A stretch of DNA of 8,969 nt from Chloroflexota bacterium (GTDB lineage: Bacteria; Chloroflexota; Anaerolineae; SpSt-600): contig DRAO01000012.1 in assembly GCA_011041825.1 (NCBI GenBank), positions 1 to 8,969 of the forward strand, given 5' to 3'. Positions within the stretch are counted from its first letter, which is position 1; each line of letters opens with the position of its first letter. Positions 1-6,204 of the stretch are shown in pieces. A program made the position numbers and the translations under genes. Below the pieces are notes generated by a model. It was not told the origin of the DNA. It worked only from the letters and a program-made list of their open reading frames with translations, and did no database searches.

Positions 1-2
1 CA

Positions 3-293
3 GTTGAGCTTCAGGCCATCAATGAAATGCAGCATATGGGCTGGCTGGCTGAGGAGCTGGCCGCCTTGGGTCAAGATTTGCCTCTGGAGCATCATAAGGT
101 TGACCTCTCCCAGGAACTTCCCTCTATGCTCCAGGCCGATGTCAAATTAGAAAAGGGCACGGCCGAAATGTACGGGAAATACCTCCAGTGGATAGAAGAA
201 CCCGAGCTGAGAGGGCTTTTGGAGCACATCCGTGACCATGAACTTTACCACGAGAAACTTTTCATCAGATTCCTGGAGGGCATAAGCAAATAG
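3..293 (+). CDS. Ferritin-like di-iron protein, 3' end (5' end outside window)
   Basis: The last 96 codons of a gene are present, and the reading frame is open to the left edge. The fragment resembles the C-terminal three helices of bacterioferritin or a rubrerythrin-type ferritin-like protein. There is an E-x-x-H pair at fragment residues 8-11 (NEMQHMGWLAEEL), a lone Glu at about 50 in LEKGTAEMY, and a second E-x-x-H at 80-83 (DHELYHEKL). These are the ligands expected for a di-iron site. The first E of the motif lies upstream of the ATG at 27, so that ATG is internal and not the true start. The family stores iron or reduces peroxide in the cytoplasm. The exact subfamily cannot be told from this fragment. 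The gene converges on the leftward S-subunit gene and shows no link to the rest of the window. Confidence 0.8.
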   Translation, partial: VELQAINEMQHMGWLAEELAALGQDLPLEHHKVDLSQELPSMLQADVKLEKGTAEMYGKYLQWIEEPELRGLLEHIRDHELYHEKLFIRFLEGISK

Positions 294-370
294 CATTTGG
301 AGACAGCGATCCTGCGTACAAAGTAGGGAGAGGCCGTCTGGGTTCGAGTTAAGTTCGTATAACTGAAAAG

Positions 371-405
371 GCCCTCTTCTCCGGCAGGCAACCGGAGAAG
401 AGGGC
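371..405 (-). terminator. Rho-independent terminator after the ECF S-subunit gene
   Basis: A perfect 14-bp inverted repeat (GCCCTCTTCTCCGG, 371-384, and its complement, 392-405) encloses a 7-nt loop. Read on the minus strand, the stem is followed at once by CTTTTCAGTT, and it starts 29 nt past the stop codon of the S-subunit gene. On the plus strand no T-run follows, so it serves the leftward transcript best, although it lies between convergent genes. Apart from this hairpin, I see nothing notable in 294-434. Confidence 0.85.
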
Positions 406-434
406 TGGATGGAGGGCCAGATGAGGTTGTGGCC

Positions 435-977
435 TTATACGGAGGACTTGCCCCCGCCGGATTCCAGTCTCTTCCAGGCGGTCACGACGGCTACGGTAAT
501 AATAGCTGCCACGATGATTTCAGGAATGCCGTGGGTTATTCCTATACCCACTGAAACAGCGGGAGCAAGGTAGCCCCGTAGAGTGGCCATACCGAGTACA
601 AGGACGGTGTTGGTCAGGGTTCCTACCACGGCAGCGACAACCATAGCTAGGTAATCGTTAACACCCTTGAGGGCCTTGTAGGAAAGGGCTGCGGTTATAC
701 CGATGAAAATGCGGGGCAGGATGGCCACCAGTGGGTCCTTAAACAGAGGGACGGTAGCCTGGAAGAAGCTGAACAGCCCGAAAATGGTGCCTATGACGCA
801 CCCAACAACCCATCCCTCCATTATCCCGCCCAGAATAGCCGGAACGTGCATAATAGTAGCGTGACCCGCTGCCGTGGGAACGGGGATAAATCCGATTCTG
901 GTAGCTCCGAGCAGGATGGCTATGGCTGAGAGGACTCCAGCGATAACAATTTTCCTGACAGTAAACCTGGTCTCCAT
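435..977 (-). CDS. ECF transporter S component (substrate-binding membrane subunit, substrate unknown)
   Basis: A 180-residue, very hydrophobic protein with about six membrane segments (roughly residues 10-30, 38-55, 57-74, 82-102, 108-130 and 148-168). This matches the size and topology of ECF S components. The small-residue-rich first helix (AGVLSAIAILLGA), the HVPAILGGIMEG stretch at about 44-55 and the charged KDPL at 80-83 fit the broad PF12822-type S family, which includes predicted pantothenate, cobalamin and other vitamin transporters. S subunits bind the vitamin outside and tople in the membrane when docked to EcfT-EcfA1-EcfA2, which are encoded upstream on the same strand. Proximity to panB/panE makes pantothenate or a precursor a reasonable guess, but no residue proves it. 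The start is ATG behind GGGAGGTGGG. An in-frame TGA nine codons upstream rules out a longer form. It is separated from the upstream gene by a terminator. Confidence 0.85.
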   Translation of the reverse strand: METRFTVRKIVIAGVLSAIAILLGATRIGFIPVPTAAGHATIMHVPAILGGIMEGWVVGCVIGTIFGLFSFFQATVPLFKDPLVAILPRIFIGITAALSYKALKGVNDYLAMVVAAVVGTLTNTVLVLGMATLRGYLAPAVSVGIGITHGIPEIIVAAIITVAVVTAWKRLESGGGKSSV

Positions 978-1146
978 TGCCCACCTCCCTGGGGATTTTC
1001 CTCAAAGCTGATATAATCCTTTCAGACGCTTTCTCACCTCCTTTCCTTAAAGTGTGGTCTTTAGCTACCGGATACTTCCAATGGCGAACTGGACCCTTCC
1101 AAGCTTCTAAAGTGCCCAGTAGCTAGGCACAGCCTCATAGAAAAGC
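978..1146 (-). promoter_or_regulatory. Leader of the S-subunit gene with an orphan Shine-Dalgarno and possible 11-codon ORF
   Basis: On the minus strand this stretch carries the gene's own ribosome site (GGGAGGTGG, about 983-991). About 50 nt further upstream, at 1034-1044, is a near-perfect anti-16S match (AAAGGAGGTGA) with no start codon at normal spacing after it. A GTG inside that match (1035-1037) opens an 11-codon ORF, MRKRLKGLYQL, ending in TGA at 1002-1004. That ORF is in the same frame as the S subunit. A short hairpin, GTGCC-N9-GGCAC (1112-1130), lies further upstream. I found no convincing promoter here and no riboswitch consensus that I recognise. The leader may be read through from the upstream operon or have a weak promoter of its own. 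Confidence 0.4.
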
Positions 1147-1177
1147 ATTGAGCGTGCAGTCAAACCGCACGCTCAAT
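1147..1177 (-). terminator. Rho-independent terminator after the P1 hydrolase gene
   Basis: A perfect 11-bp inverted repeat (ATTGAGCGTGC, 1147-1157, with its complement at 1167-1177) has a 9-nt loop. On the minus strand it is followed by GCTTTTCTATG, and it begins 6 nt after the stop codon of the P1 hydrolase gene. It probably ends most transcripts of the ecfA1-ecfA2-ecfT-M20-P1 operon. Because the T-run is short and broken, some read-through into the S-subunit gene is plausible. Confidence 0.8.
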
Positions 1178-1183
1178 AGCTCT

Positions 1184-2149
1184 TTATAAATCTCTGGCTG
1201 CCGGAATGCCGTGAAGGCTTTCGGCCTGCTTCACTGCCCGGATAATGGCTTGGGCCATCACCTGGGCTGCTACGGCCCCAATGACGCTTACATTGGCCTT
1301 TTTCCTGCCAGGTTCTCCCAGGGAGAGAGCGAAGATGGTGTCTCCATCGAACATAGTATGGGCTGGGCGGATAGCCATTGCCACGCCATTGTGGGCCATC
1401 TGGGCTACCTTGTTGGCTTCTTCCTTGGTCAGGTAAGCATTGGTTGCCACCACGCCAATAGTGGTATTGGTGAAGGCTAAGATGGTCTGCCCCAAGTCCC
1501 CTTTCATCCGCTCCAAGGTGTTCAAGAACCCTTTTCCCAGAGGATTGCGTGTCCCGGCGATGATTTCCCCTGTTTCGGGATCCACCACGTCCCCGAAGGC
1601 ATTGACAGCCACGATGGCTCCCACGATAATCCCCTTGCCGATTTTCTGGCTGGCAGTCCCCAGGCCACTTTTGCTGGCGAATTTGGGGCCCAACAGCTTG
1701 CCTACCGTGGCTCCCGTGCCTGCTCCCACATTGCCTTCGGCCACTGGCCCCTCGGCGGCTGCCAGGCAGGCTTTATATCCTGCTTCGGCGTCCGGGCGCA
1801 CTTTAGGGTCCCCTATCGTTAAATCGAAGAGGATGGCCGCCGGGACGATGGGCACTTTGGCAACTTTCACGTCGAAGCCGATGTCCCTCTCCTCCAAGTA
1901 ACGCATCACACCTGTGGCTGCATCGAGCCCAAAAGCACTGCCTCCAGCCAGGAGGATGGCGTGCACCTTTTCCACGAGATGCACAGGGCGCAAGAGGTCT
2001 GTCTCCCGGGTTCCCGGGGCACCACCCCGCACGTCAACCCCGCCCACAGCTCCCTTCTCGCACAAGATAACCGTGCATCCCGTGGCCGCTTCTAAATCCG
2101 TGTAATGTCCAACCTTAATGCCCGGAACATCAGTGATGGCATTATACAT
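1184..2149 (-). CDS. P1 family (DmpA/NylC-like) self-processing amidohydrolase/aminopeptidase
   Basis: A 321-residue member of the P1/S58 family, recognised by the opening NAITDVPGIKVGHYTD, the DVRGGAPGTRETDLL block (about 39-53), ILLAGGSAFGLDAATG (65-80) and NVGAGTGATVGK (140-151). Family members fold as DOM enzymes, are made as one inactive chain, and cut themselves just before a nucleophile that becomes the N-terminus of the small subunit. Here the cut site is most likely Asn228/Thr229 in FTNTTIGVVATNA, as in the nylon oligomer hydrolase NylC, whereas DmpA and BapA use Ser. Known activities are release of N-terminal amino acids, including beta-amino acids, and amide hydrolysis; the substrate here is unknown. 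No signal peptide is visible, so it should be cytoplasmic. It follows the M20 gene by 15 nt in the same operon. The ribosome site GGGGGAGG lies very close to the ATG. Confidence 0.88.
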   Translation of the reverse strand: MYNAITDVPGIKVGHYTDLEAATGCTVILCEKGAVGGVDVRGGAPGTRETDLLRPVHLVEKVHAILLAGGSAFGLDAATGVMRYLEERDIGFDVKVAKVPIVPAAILFDLTIGDPKVRPDAEAGYKACLAAAEGPVAEGNVGAGTGATVGKLLGPKFASKSGLGTASQKIGKGIIVGAIVAVNAFGDVVDPETGEIIAGTRNPLGKGFLNTLERMKGDLGQTILAFTNTTIGVVATNAYLTKEEANKVAQMAHNGVAMAIRPAHTMFDGDTIFALSLGEPGRKKANVSVIGAVAAQVMAQAIIRAVKQAESLHGIPAARDL

Positions 2150-2164
2150 AACCTCCCCCTTGCC

Positions 2165-3394
2165 TTACTTAACTCCTAGATAGCGCAGGGCTGCCAGAGC
2201 GTAGAGTTTGGTGGCTTCAATTAACTGGTCGAGGTCCAGATACTCATCCGCCTGGTGAGGGATGTGGGTATCACCCGGTCCGCAGGTAACTATGGGTATG
2301 TTAGCCCAGGTGTGCAGAATGGTGCCATCAGTGGTGCCGGGTACTCCACCGTAAACGGGTTCTTTTCCTGTGAGGTCCCGATAGGCCTGGGAAAGCACCT
2401 GGACTATGGGTTCATCCTTTGAAGTGGCCGTGGGGGGGCGAGATTCGAGGACCTCGAATTCGGCTTTAAAGGTCTCATCGTCCGCCTTCAGGCGCTCGAA
2501 GAGGGCTTGGATTTCTTCCTGGATTTTCTCCGGCGTCTGGCCGGGGATGAGGCGGATGTCCAGAGTGACCCGGCATTGGGCAGGGATGACATTGGCCTGT
2601 TCCTCACCTTGTCCTTCCACTGGAGCTCGGATGGCGGTTGGAGTGATGCTGGGCAAGCCCAGGAAGGGATGGGAGCCCCAGCGCTTGATCTCAGCCTTCT
2701 CCAACTCCTTTAAGGCAGAGATTAAAGTGGCCATATGGGTGATAGGGTTGATGCCGGTGAAGGGCATACAGCCGTGGGCCATCTTCCCGATGGTGCGTAT
2801 TTTGGCCCACATCACTCCCTTCTGGGCAATGCAAATCCTGTTATCCTCTGGCTCGCAGATGATGGCTGAGGTGACCACTTTAGCCCACGGGGAGCGGGCA
2901 AAGTCTTTGGCCCCTATCATCATACCTTCTTCATCAGCCAGGGCACCGATGAGGATGCCACCCCCGAGTTCGACTCCGGATTCGACGATTGCTTTGGTGG
3001 CCATTATGGCCGCTACCAGCCCCCCTTTCATATCAGCGGAGCCGCGCCCGTAGAGACGCCCGTCAACGATTTCCCCGCCAAAGGGGTCGTACTTCCATTT
3101 GCTGATGTCTCCTTCGGTTACCACATCGGTATGGCCTTCGAACATCAGGCACTTCTGGCCTTCCTTCACACGATAGAGGCCGATGACATTGGGGCGGCCT
3201 GGTTCGACGTCGTAATAGTGCACTTCCAGGCCTAGATCTTCCAGAAGTGCCTTTACCCAGAGGGCGGCCTTCTCTTCGGTTTCACCCTTTTCGGGACGGT
3301 AAACACTGGGTATCCTGACCAGCTCTCGGGTTCGTTCGATAACTTCATCAGGGTTAATACGGGCCAGGACTTCTCGCTCGAGATCGCTCAGCAT
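2165..3394 (-). CDS. M20 family zinc metallopeptidase/deacylase (ArgE/DapE/CPG2-like)
   Basis: A 409-residue M20 enzyme of full family length. The two-metal site is complete: His88 and the companion Asp90 in EGHTDVV, the bridging Asp121 in GRGSADMKGG, the catalytic Glu155 and metal ligand Glu156 in ADEEGM, Glu181 in CEPEDN, and His380 in HIPHQADEY. The dimerisation (lid) domain lies between about 190 and 310. The family hydrolyses amide bonds in N-acyl amino acids, dipeptides (including carnosine-type beta-alanyl dipeptides) and succinyl-diaminopimelate. The sequence alone does not say which substrate is used here. No signal peptide is seen. It lies 66 nt after ecfT and 15 nt before the P1 hydrolase, so import followed by amide hydrolysis is a natural reading. 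The ATG start is preceded by AGGAG eight or so bases upstream. It is probably not a true argE or dapE, since no arginine or lysine genes are nearby. Confidence 0.88.
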   Translation of the reverse strand: MLSDLEREVLARINPDEVIERTRELVRIPSVYRPEKGETEEKAALWVKALLEDLGLEVHYYDVEPGRPNVIGLYRVKEGQKCLMFEGHTDVVTEGDISKWKYDPFGGEIVDGRLYGRGSADMKGGLVAAIMATKAIVESGVELGGGILIGALADEEGMMIGAKDFARSPWAKVVTSAIICEPEDNRICIAQKGVMWAKIRTIGKMAHGCMPFTGINPITHMATLISALKELEKAEIKRWGSHPFLGLPSITPTAIRAPVEGQGEEQANVIPAQCRVTLDIRLIPGQTPEKIQEEIQALFERLKADDETFKAEFEVLESRPPTATSKDEPIVQVLSQAYRDLTGKEPVYGGVPGTTDGTILHTWANIPIVTCGPGDTHIPHQADEYLDLDQLIEATKLYALAALRYLGVK

Positions 3395-3460
3395 CTCTCT
3401 ATCTCCTGTTGGTGGTTTGAAATGGCAGGGGGTGAACCGTCGGGTCGAATCCAGTCTGGA

Positions 3461-4309
3461 CTAGAACGGGAACTTGTAGGTGAGCATAAAGATGGCATAG
3501 ACGATGGAGAAGACCACGGTGAGATAATCTCGCAGAGAGCTGCGGAACTGGATGAGATGAGTTCGCCCCTTGCCCCCTACGTAACAGCGGGCTTCCATTG
3601 CCAGTATCAAATCTTCGGCACGGCGGAGGGCGTCGATGAAAAGGGGAATGAGGATGGGAAGGACTTGTCTTGCCTGCTGAATGAAGCGCAGTCTCCCTCC
3701 GGTGCCGAAGTTAGCCCCCCTTGAAGCCTGTGCCTTCATAATCGTCTCCAGTTCCAGGGCGAGGATGGGGACGAAGCGCAAAGCAGTGGTCAGCACGAGG
3801 GAGAGCTCGTGGGCCGGAAAGCCGAACCTAGCCAAGGGGCTCATCAGACTTTCCAGGCCGTGGGTTAACTCCGTGGTGGTCGTGGTGAAGGTAAGCAGGC
3901 TCACCAGGATGAGAAGGTCGAAGAAGCGGAGGGTGGAAACTATCACCAATTGCACGCTTCCAGTGGTGATGTGGATGAATCCCCACTTGAACAAAGTGCG
4001 GATTCCCGTGGGGGGAACATAGAAATCACCCAGGAACAGGAGCTGCATTATGGCCAGCACAATTATCATAGGTAAAGCTGGTTTGATACCCCGCAGCATG
4101 TAACCCAGCGGTATGGTGGAGATGGCAGCGAGAACCAAGACGGTAGCCAGCAAAATTACGTTACCCAGGTAAGAAGAGGTAAAAGTCACAGCAGCAACGA
4201 TGAAGAAGAAAGCCAGGAGCTTTGCTCTGGGATCAAGTTTATAGAAGATGGAATCGCCGGGGAGATATTGGCCTATGGTGATATTGCGCAGGAATTCGAA
4301 ATCTTCCAT
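3461..4309 (-). CDS. ecfT: ECF transporter transmembrane coupling subunit EcfT
   Basis: A 282-residue membrane protein with the EcfT layout: a cytoplasmic N-terminus ending in the hallmark YKLDPRAKLL (about 23-32), four or so membrane segments, a long cytoplasmic coupling region, and a last membrane helix at about 261-279. The two coupling helices carry the X-R-G-type motifs that dock into the ATPase grooves, SRG at 196-198 and ARC at 240-242 (MEARCYVGG). Cys in place of the last Gly is a variant I have seen in other EcfT proteins. EcfT links the ATPase pair to the S subunit. It follows ecfA2 by 43 nt, in the usual order A1-A2-T. The start ATG has a purine-rich AAGGGGAAATGCG upstream. It is the second half of a shared, group II-style module whose S subunit is encoded further downstream. 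Confidence 0.93.
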   Translation of the reverse strand: MEDFEFLRNITIGQYLPGDSIFYKLDPRAKLLAFFFIVAAVTFTSSYLGNVILLATVLVLAAISTIPLGYMLRGIKPALPMIIVLAIMQLLFLGDFYVPPTGIRTLFKWGFIHITTGSVQLVIVSTLRFFDLLILVSLLTFTTTTTELTHGLESLMSPLARFGFPAHELSLVLTTALRFVPILALELETIMKAQASRGANFGTGGRLRFIQQARQVLPILIPLFIDALRRAEDLILAMEARCYVGGKGRTHLIQFRSSLRDYLTVVFSIVYAIFMLTYKFPF

Positions 4310-4352
4310 CGCATTTCCCCTTTACCTTGATGAACACGTCTCGTTCATCTCT

Positions 4353-5219
4353 CTAACAATTCAGTAATTTGCATACTTCTGCCTCGGCCTCAACTACGGT
4401 CAACACGTCTACTCTCACGTTTTTCCCTCTGGCCCTCAGGGCATGCATCACTTCTGTAACTTGAGGGATGCCTAATCCCAGGCGGTACAATTCTTCGGGC
4501 TGTGAGAAAATTTCCCGTGGCGTGCCACTCATCACCACCTGACCGTCCGCAAGTATGTATATTCTATCGACGAGTTCGGCCATATCTTCCATATTGGGGG
4601 AAACGAAGATGATGGTGAGGCCTTCTTTTTCGTGTAGTTCTTTTATCCTACGCAGAAGGTCAGACCTTCCCCTGGGGTCAAGGCCGGAGGTGGATTCGTC
4701 GAGTATCAGGATCTTGGGCCGAAGGGCGAGGACGCCAGCAATAGCAGCCCTCCGCATCTCCCCGCCGCTGAGGGAGAAGGTGTAGCGGTCTTTGAACCGC
4801 TCGAAATCCAGCCCTACCATCTCCATAGCCCATTTGACCCGCTCTCGCACCTCCTCCGGCGGAAGGCCGAACTGCTGGGGGCCAAAAGCGATGTCGTCAG
4901 CCACATAGTCCTTGAAAAGTTGCCGTTCAGGGTACTGCGAGACCAAGCCTACTTTCTGACGGATGGCCCTTATATCCACGCCCTCTTGGCTCAAATCCAC
5001 GCCATCTATGATGACCTTACCTTTGTGAGGTCTCAGGAGTCCGTTGAGATGCTGAACCAAGGTGGACTTACCTGCCCCGGTGTGGCCTATAATGCCCACC
5101 GCTTCTCCTTTGTAAACCTCCATATCCACCCCTCTGAGGGCCACCACTTCCAAAGGGGTGTCCCTCAGATAGATGTGCCACAAGTTTTCCACCTTGACTA
5201 TCGGTTGGGAATTACTCAT
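4353..5219 (-). CDS. ecfA2: ECF transporter ATPase EcfA2 with altered H-loop
   Basis: A 288-residue ABC ATPase of the EcfA2 type. Walker A is GHTGAGKS (45-52), the Q-loop is SQYPERQLF around Gln95, the signature is LSGGE (150-154), Walker B plus catalytic Glu is ILILDE (170-175), and the D-loop is SGLD (178-181). The C-terminal EcfA extension contains LGIPQVTEVM (about 249-258). The resemblance to Bacillus EcfA2 is clear in QHLNGLL and MRRAAIAGVLA. The striking departure is the switch region, FVSPNMEDM, where family members read V-T-H-S-M-E-D: the H-loop histidine is Pro208 (CCC codon). The composite site built on this subunit's Walker A may therefore hydrolyse ATP poorly. The gene begins 3 nt after ecfA1 ends, so translation is probably coupled; GGGGTGAG at the end of ecfA1 serves as ribosome site. 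Confidence 0.92.
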   Translation of the reverse strand: MSNSQPIVKVENLWHIYLRDTPLEVVALRGVDMEVYKGEAVGIIGHTGAGKSTLVQHLNGLLRPHKGKVIIDGVDLSQEGVDIRAIRQKVGLVSQYPERQLFKDYVADDIAFGPQQFGLPPEEVRERVKWAMEMVGLDFERFKDRYTFSLSGGEMRRAAIAGVLALRPKILILDESTSGLDPRGRSDLLRRIKELHEKEGLTIIFVSPNMEDMAELVDRIYILADGQVVMSGTPREIFSQPEELYRLGLGIPQVTEVMHALRARGKNVRVDVLTVVEAEAEVCKLLNC

Positions 5220-5222
5220 CGC

Positions 5223-6074
5223 TCACCCCGCTGTGGCATTGCAAATTTGCTCGACCATTTCCTCAACGGTAAGGATGTCTTTAGGGAAATCGTTCAGGCG
5301 CTTGTGAAGGTTGTAAGCCAATTGAGTGACCTGGGGTATGTCCAGTTGGAGGGCTCGGAGAGTTTCTACCTGACTGAAGACCTCTCGAGGGGGGCCTTCT
5401 AGGACGATGTGTCCCTGCTCCATCACTACTACCCGGTCGGCATCAACTGCTTCGTTCATAAAGTGGGTAATGGCTATGACGGTGATGCCTTCTTCCTTGT
5501 TGAGTTTCTTGACCACATCGAGGACTTCTTTTCGGCCAACAGGGTCCAGGTAAGCCGTTGATTCGTCCAGGACGATACACTCCGGCTTCATCGCCATTAC
5601 GCCTGCGATGGCCACCCGCTGCTTTTGACCGGCGGAGAGGAGATGAGGGGCTCGGTTGCGGTAGGAGAGCATACCAACGACTTCCAAAGCCCAGTCCACC
5701 CGCCTCCTTATCTCATCCGGGGGTACGCCCAGGTTCTCAGGGCCGAAAGCCACATCCTCTTCCACAATGGTGGCCACAATTTGGTTATCGGGTATCTGGA
5801 AGACCATCCCCACCGTCTGGCGGATGTCCCGGACCAGGGAGCGGTCTTTGGTGTTCATCCCTTTGACCCAGACGTCTCCCTTGGTAGGCAAGAGCAGGGC
5901 ATTGAAGTGCTTGGCCAAGGTGGTTTTCCCTGAACCGTTATGGCCGATGATGACCAGGTATTCGCCTTTCTGGATTTCTAGGTTGATGCCTTTAAGGGCA
6001 GGGATGGGATTGCTCGATTCGGCGTTGTAGAGGAAATGAACATTCTCTACTTTGATAAGAGGTTCACCTGACAA
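5223..6074 (-). CDS. ecfA1: ECF transporter ATPase EcfA1
   Basis: A 283-residue ABC ATPase of the EcfA1 type and the first gene of the leftward operon. Walker A is GHNGSGKT (44-51), the Q-loop is FQIPDNQ around Gln93, the signature is LSAGQ (146-150, one change from LSGGQ), Walker B ends in VLDE with Asp170 and Glu171, the D-loop is AYLD, and the H-loop His204 is intact in AITHFM. The C-terminal extension carries LDIPQVTQLAYNL. It pairs with EcfA2 to drive vitamin uptake through EcfT and the S subunit. The start is TTG at 6074, chosen because TAGGAGGT sits 7 nt upstream and the VENVHFLY beginning matches the family. Transcription probably starts from the minus-strand promoter at 6176-6204, giving a leader of roughly 95 nt. 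Confidence 0.93.
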   Translation of the reverse strand: MSGEPLIKVENVHFLYNAESSNPIPALKGINLEIQKGEYLVIIGHNGSGKTTLAKHFNALLLPTKGDVWVKGMNTKDRSLVRDIRQTVGMVFQIPDNQIVATIVEEDVAFGPENLGVPPDEIRRRVDWALEVVGMLSYRNRAPHLLSAGQKQRVAIAGVMAMKPECIVLDESTAYLDPVGRKEVLDVVKKLNKEEGITVIAITHFMNEAVDADRVVVMEQGHIVLEGPPREVFSQVETLRALQLDIPQVTQLAYNLHKRLNDFPKDILTVEEMVEQICNATAG

Positions 6075-6080
6075 ATAACG

Positions 6081-6088
6081 ACCTCCTA
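6081..6088 (-). promoter_or_regulatory. Ribosome binding site fixing the TTG start of ecfA1
   Basis: On the minus strand TAGGAGGT ends about 7 nt before TTG at 6074. No ATG or GTG lies at a usable distance, so this site decides the unusual start. Confidence 0.8.
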
Positions 6089-6129
6089 AACGTAAACAGT
6101 AAGCGAACTGTCAAAACTGTTCAGTGAGC

Positions 6130-6159
6130 TTGACAAAGAGGGTCAAATTATGGTATAGT
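6130..6159 (+). promoter_or_regulatory. Sigma-A type promoter for gntR-panB-panE
   Basis: A perfect -35 TTGACA (6130-6135), an 18-nt spacer and a -10 TATAGT (6154-6159) preceded by TGG, which makes an extended -10. Transcription should begin near 6166, giving a gntR leader of about 220 nt. The -35 box is also the left half of TTGAC-N7-GTCAA (6130-6146). The promoter points at the leftward promoter, so the two cannot be open together. Confidence 0.7.
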
Positions 6160-6184
6160 ATTGTCGACAGTCGACATTATACCA
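6151..6184. promoter_or_regulatory. Candidate operator: interrupted palindrome spanning both -10 boxes
   Basis: The centre is a perfect inverted repeat, TGTCGAC-A-GTCGACA (6162-6176). Flanking it are TGGTATA (6151-6157) and its complement TATACCA (6178-6184), with 4 and 1 bases between inner and outer arms. The outer arms contain the -10 boxes of the two opposing promoters, and the core covers both predicted start sites. GntR/FCD regulators often bind short GT-N-AC-type palindromes, so the neighbouring GntR protein is the likely ligand. This is inference from position and symmetry. Confidence 0.65.
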
Positions 6185-6204
6185 CATATTGCTTTAAACG
6201 TCAA
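6176..6204 (-). promoter_or_regulatory. Sigma-A type promoter for the ecfA1 operon
   Basis: On the minus strand the -35 is TTGACG (6199-6204), the spacer is 17 nt and the -10 is a perfect TATAAT (6176-6181) preceded by TGG, again an extended -10. The predicted start is near 6169, within a few bases of the predicted rightward start. Confidence 0.72.

Noticed and set aside
27..29. ATG at 27 as the start of the ferritin-like gene
   Set aside because: The frame is open to the window edge and the first E-x-x-H ligand pair begins before this ATG.
341..349. GGTTCGAGT, like a tRNA T-arm
   Set aside because: No matching T-stem follows and no acceptor, D or anticodon arm surrounds it.
371..405. The same hairpin as terminator of the ferritin-like gene
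   Set aside because: No T-run follows on the plus strand and it is nearly 80 nt past the stop; the leftward assignment is much better.
739..1005. 88-residue minus-strand ORF overlapping the S-subunit gene
   Set aside because: It is out of frame with the S subunit, and its composition (rich in Arg, Ser, Tyr, His) looks like an out-of-frame reading.
1012..1017. TATAAT on the plus strand upstream of the S gene
   Set aside because: No -35 box at suitable spacing, and it would read away from any rightward gene.
1440..1901. 153-residue plus-strand ORF opposite the P1 hydrolase gene
   Set aside because: Antisense reading of a strongly conserved gene; low-complexity Pro/Ala/Ser composition and no ribosome site.
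2406..3053. 215-residue plus-strand ORF opposite the M20 gene
   Set aside because: Antisense to a complete, motif-bearing M20 enzyme; no recognisable domain.
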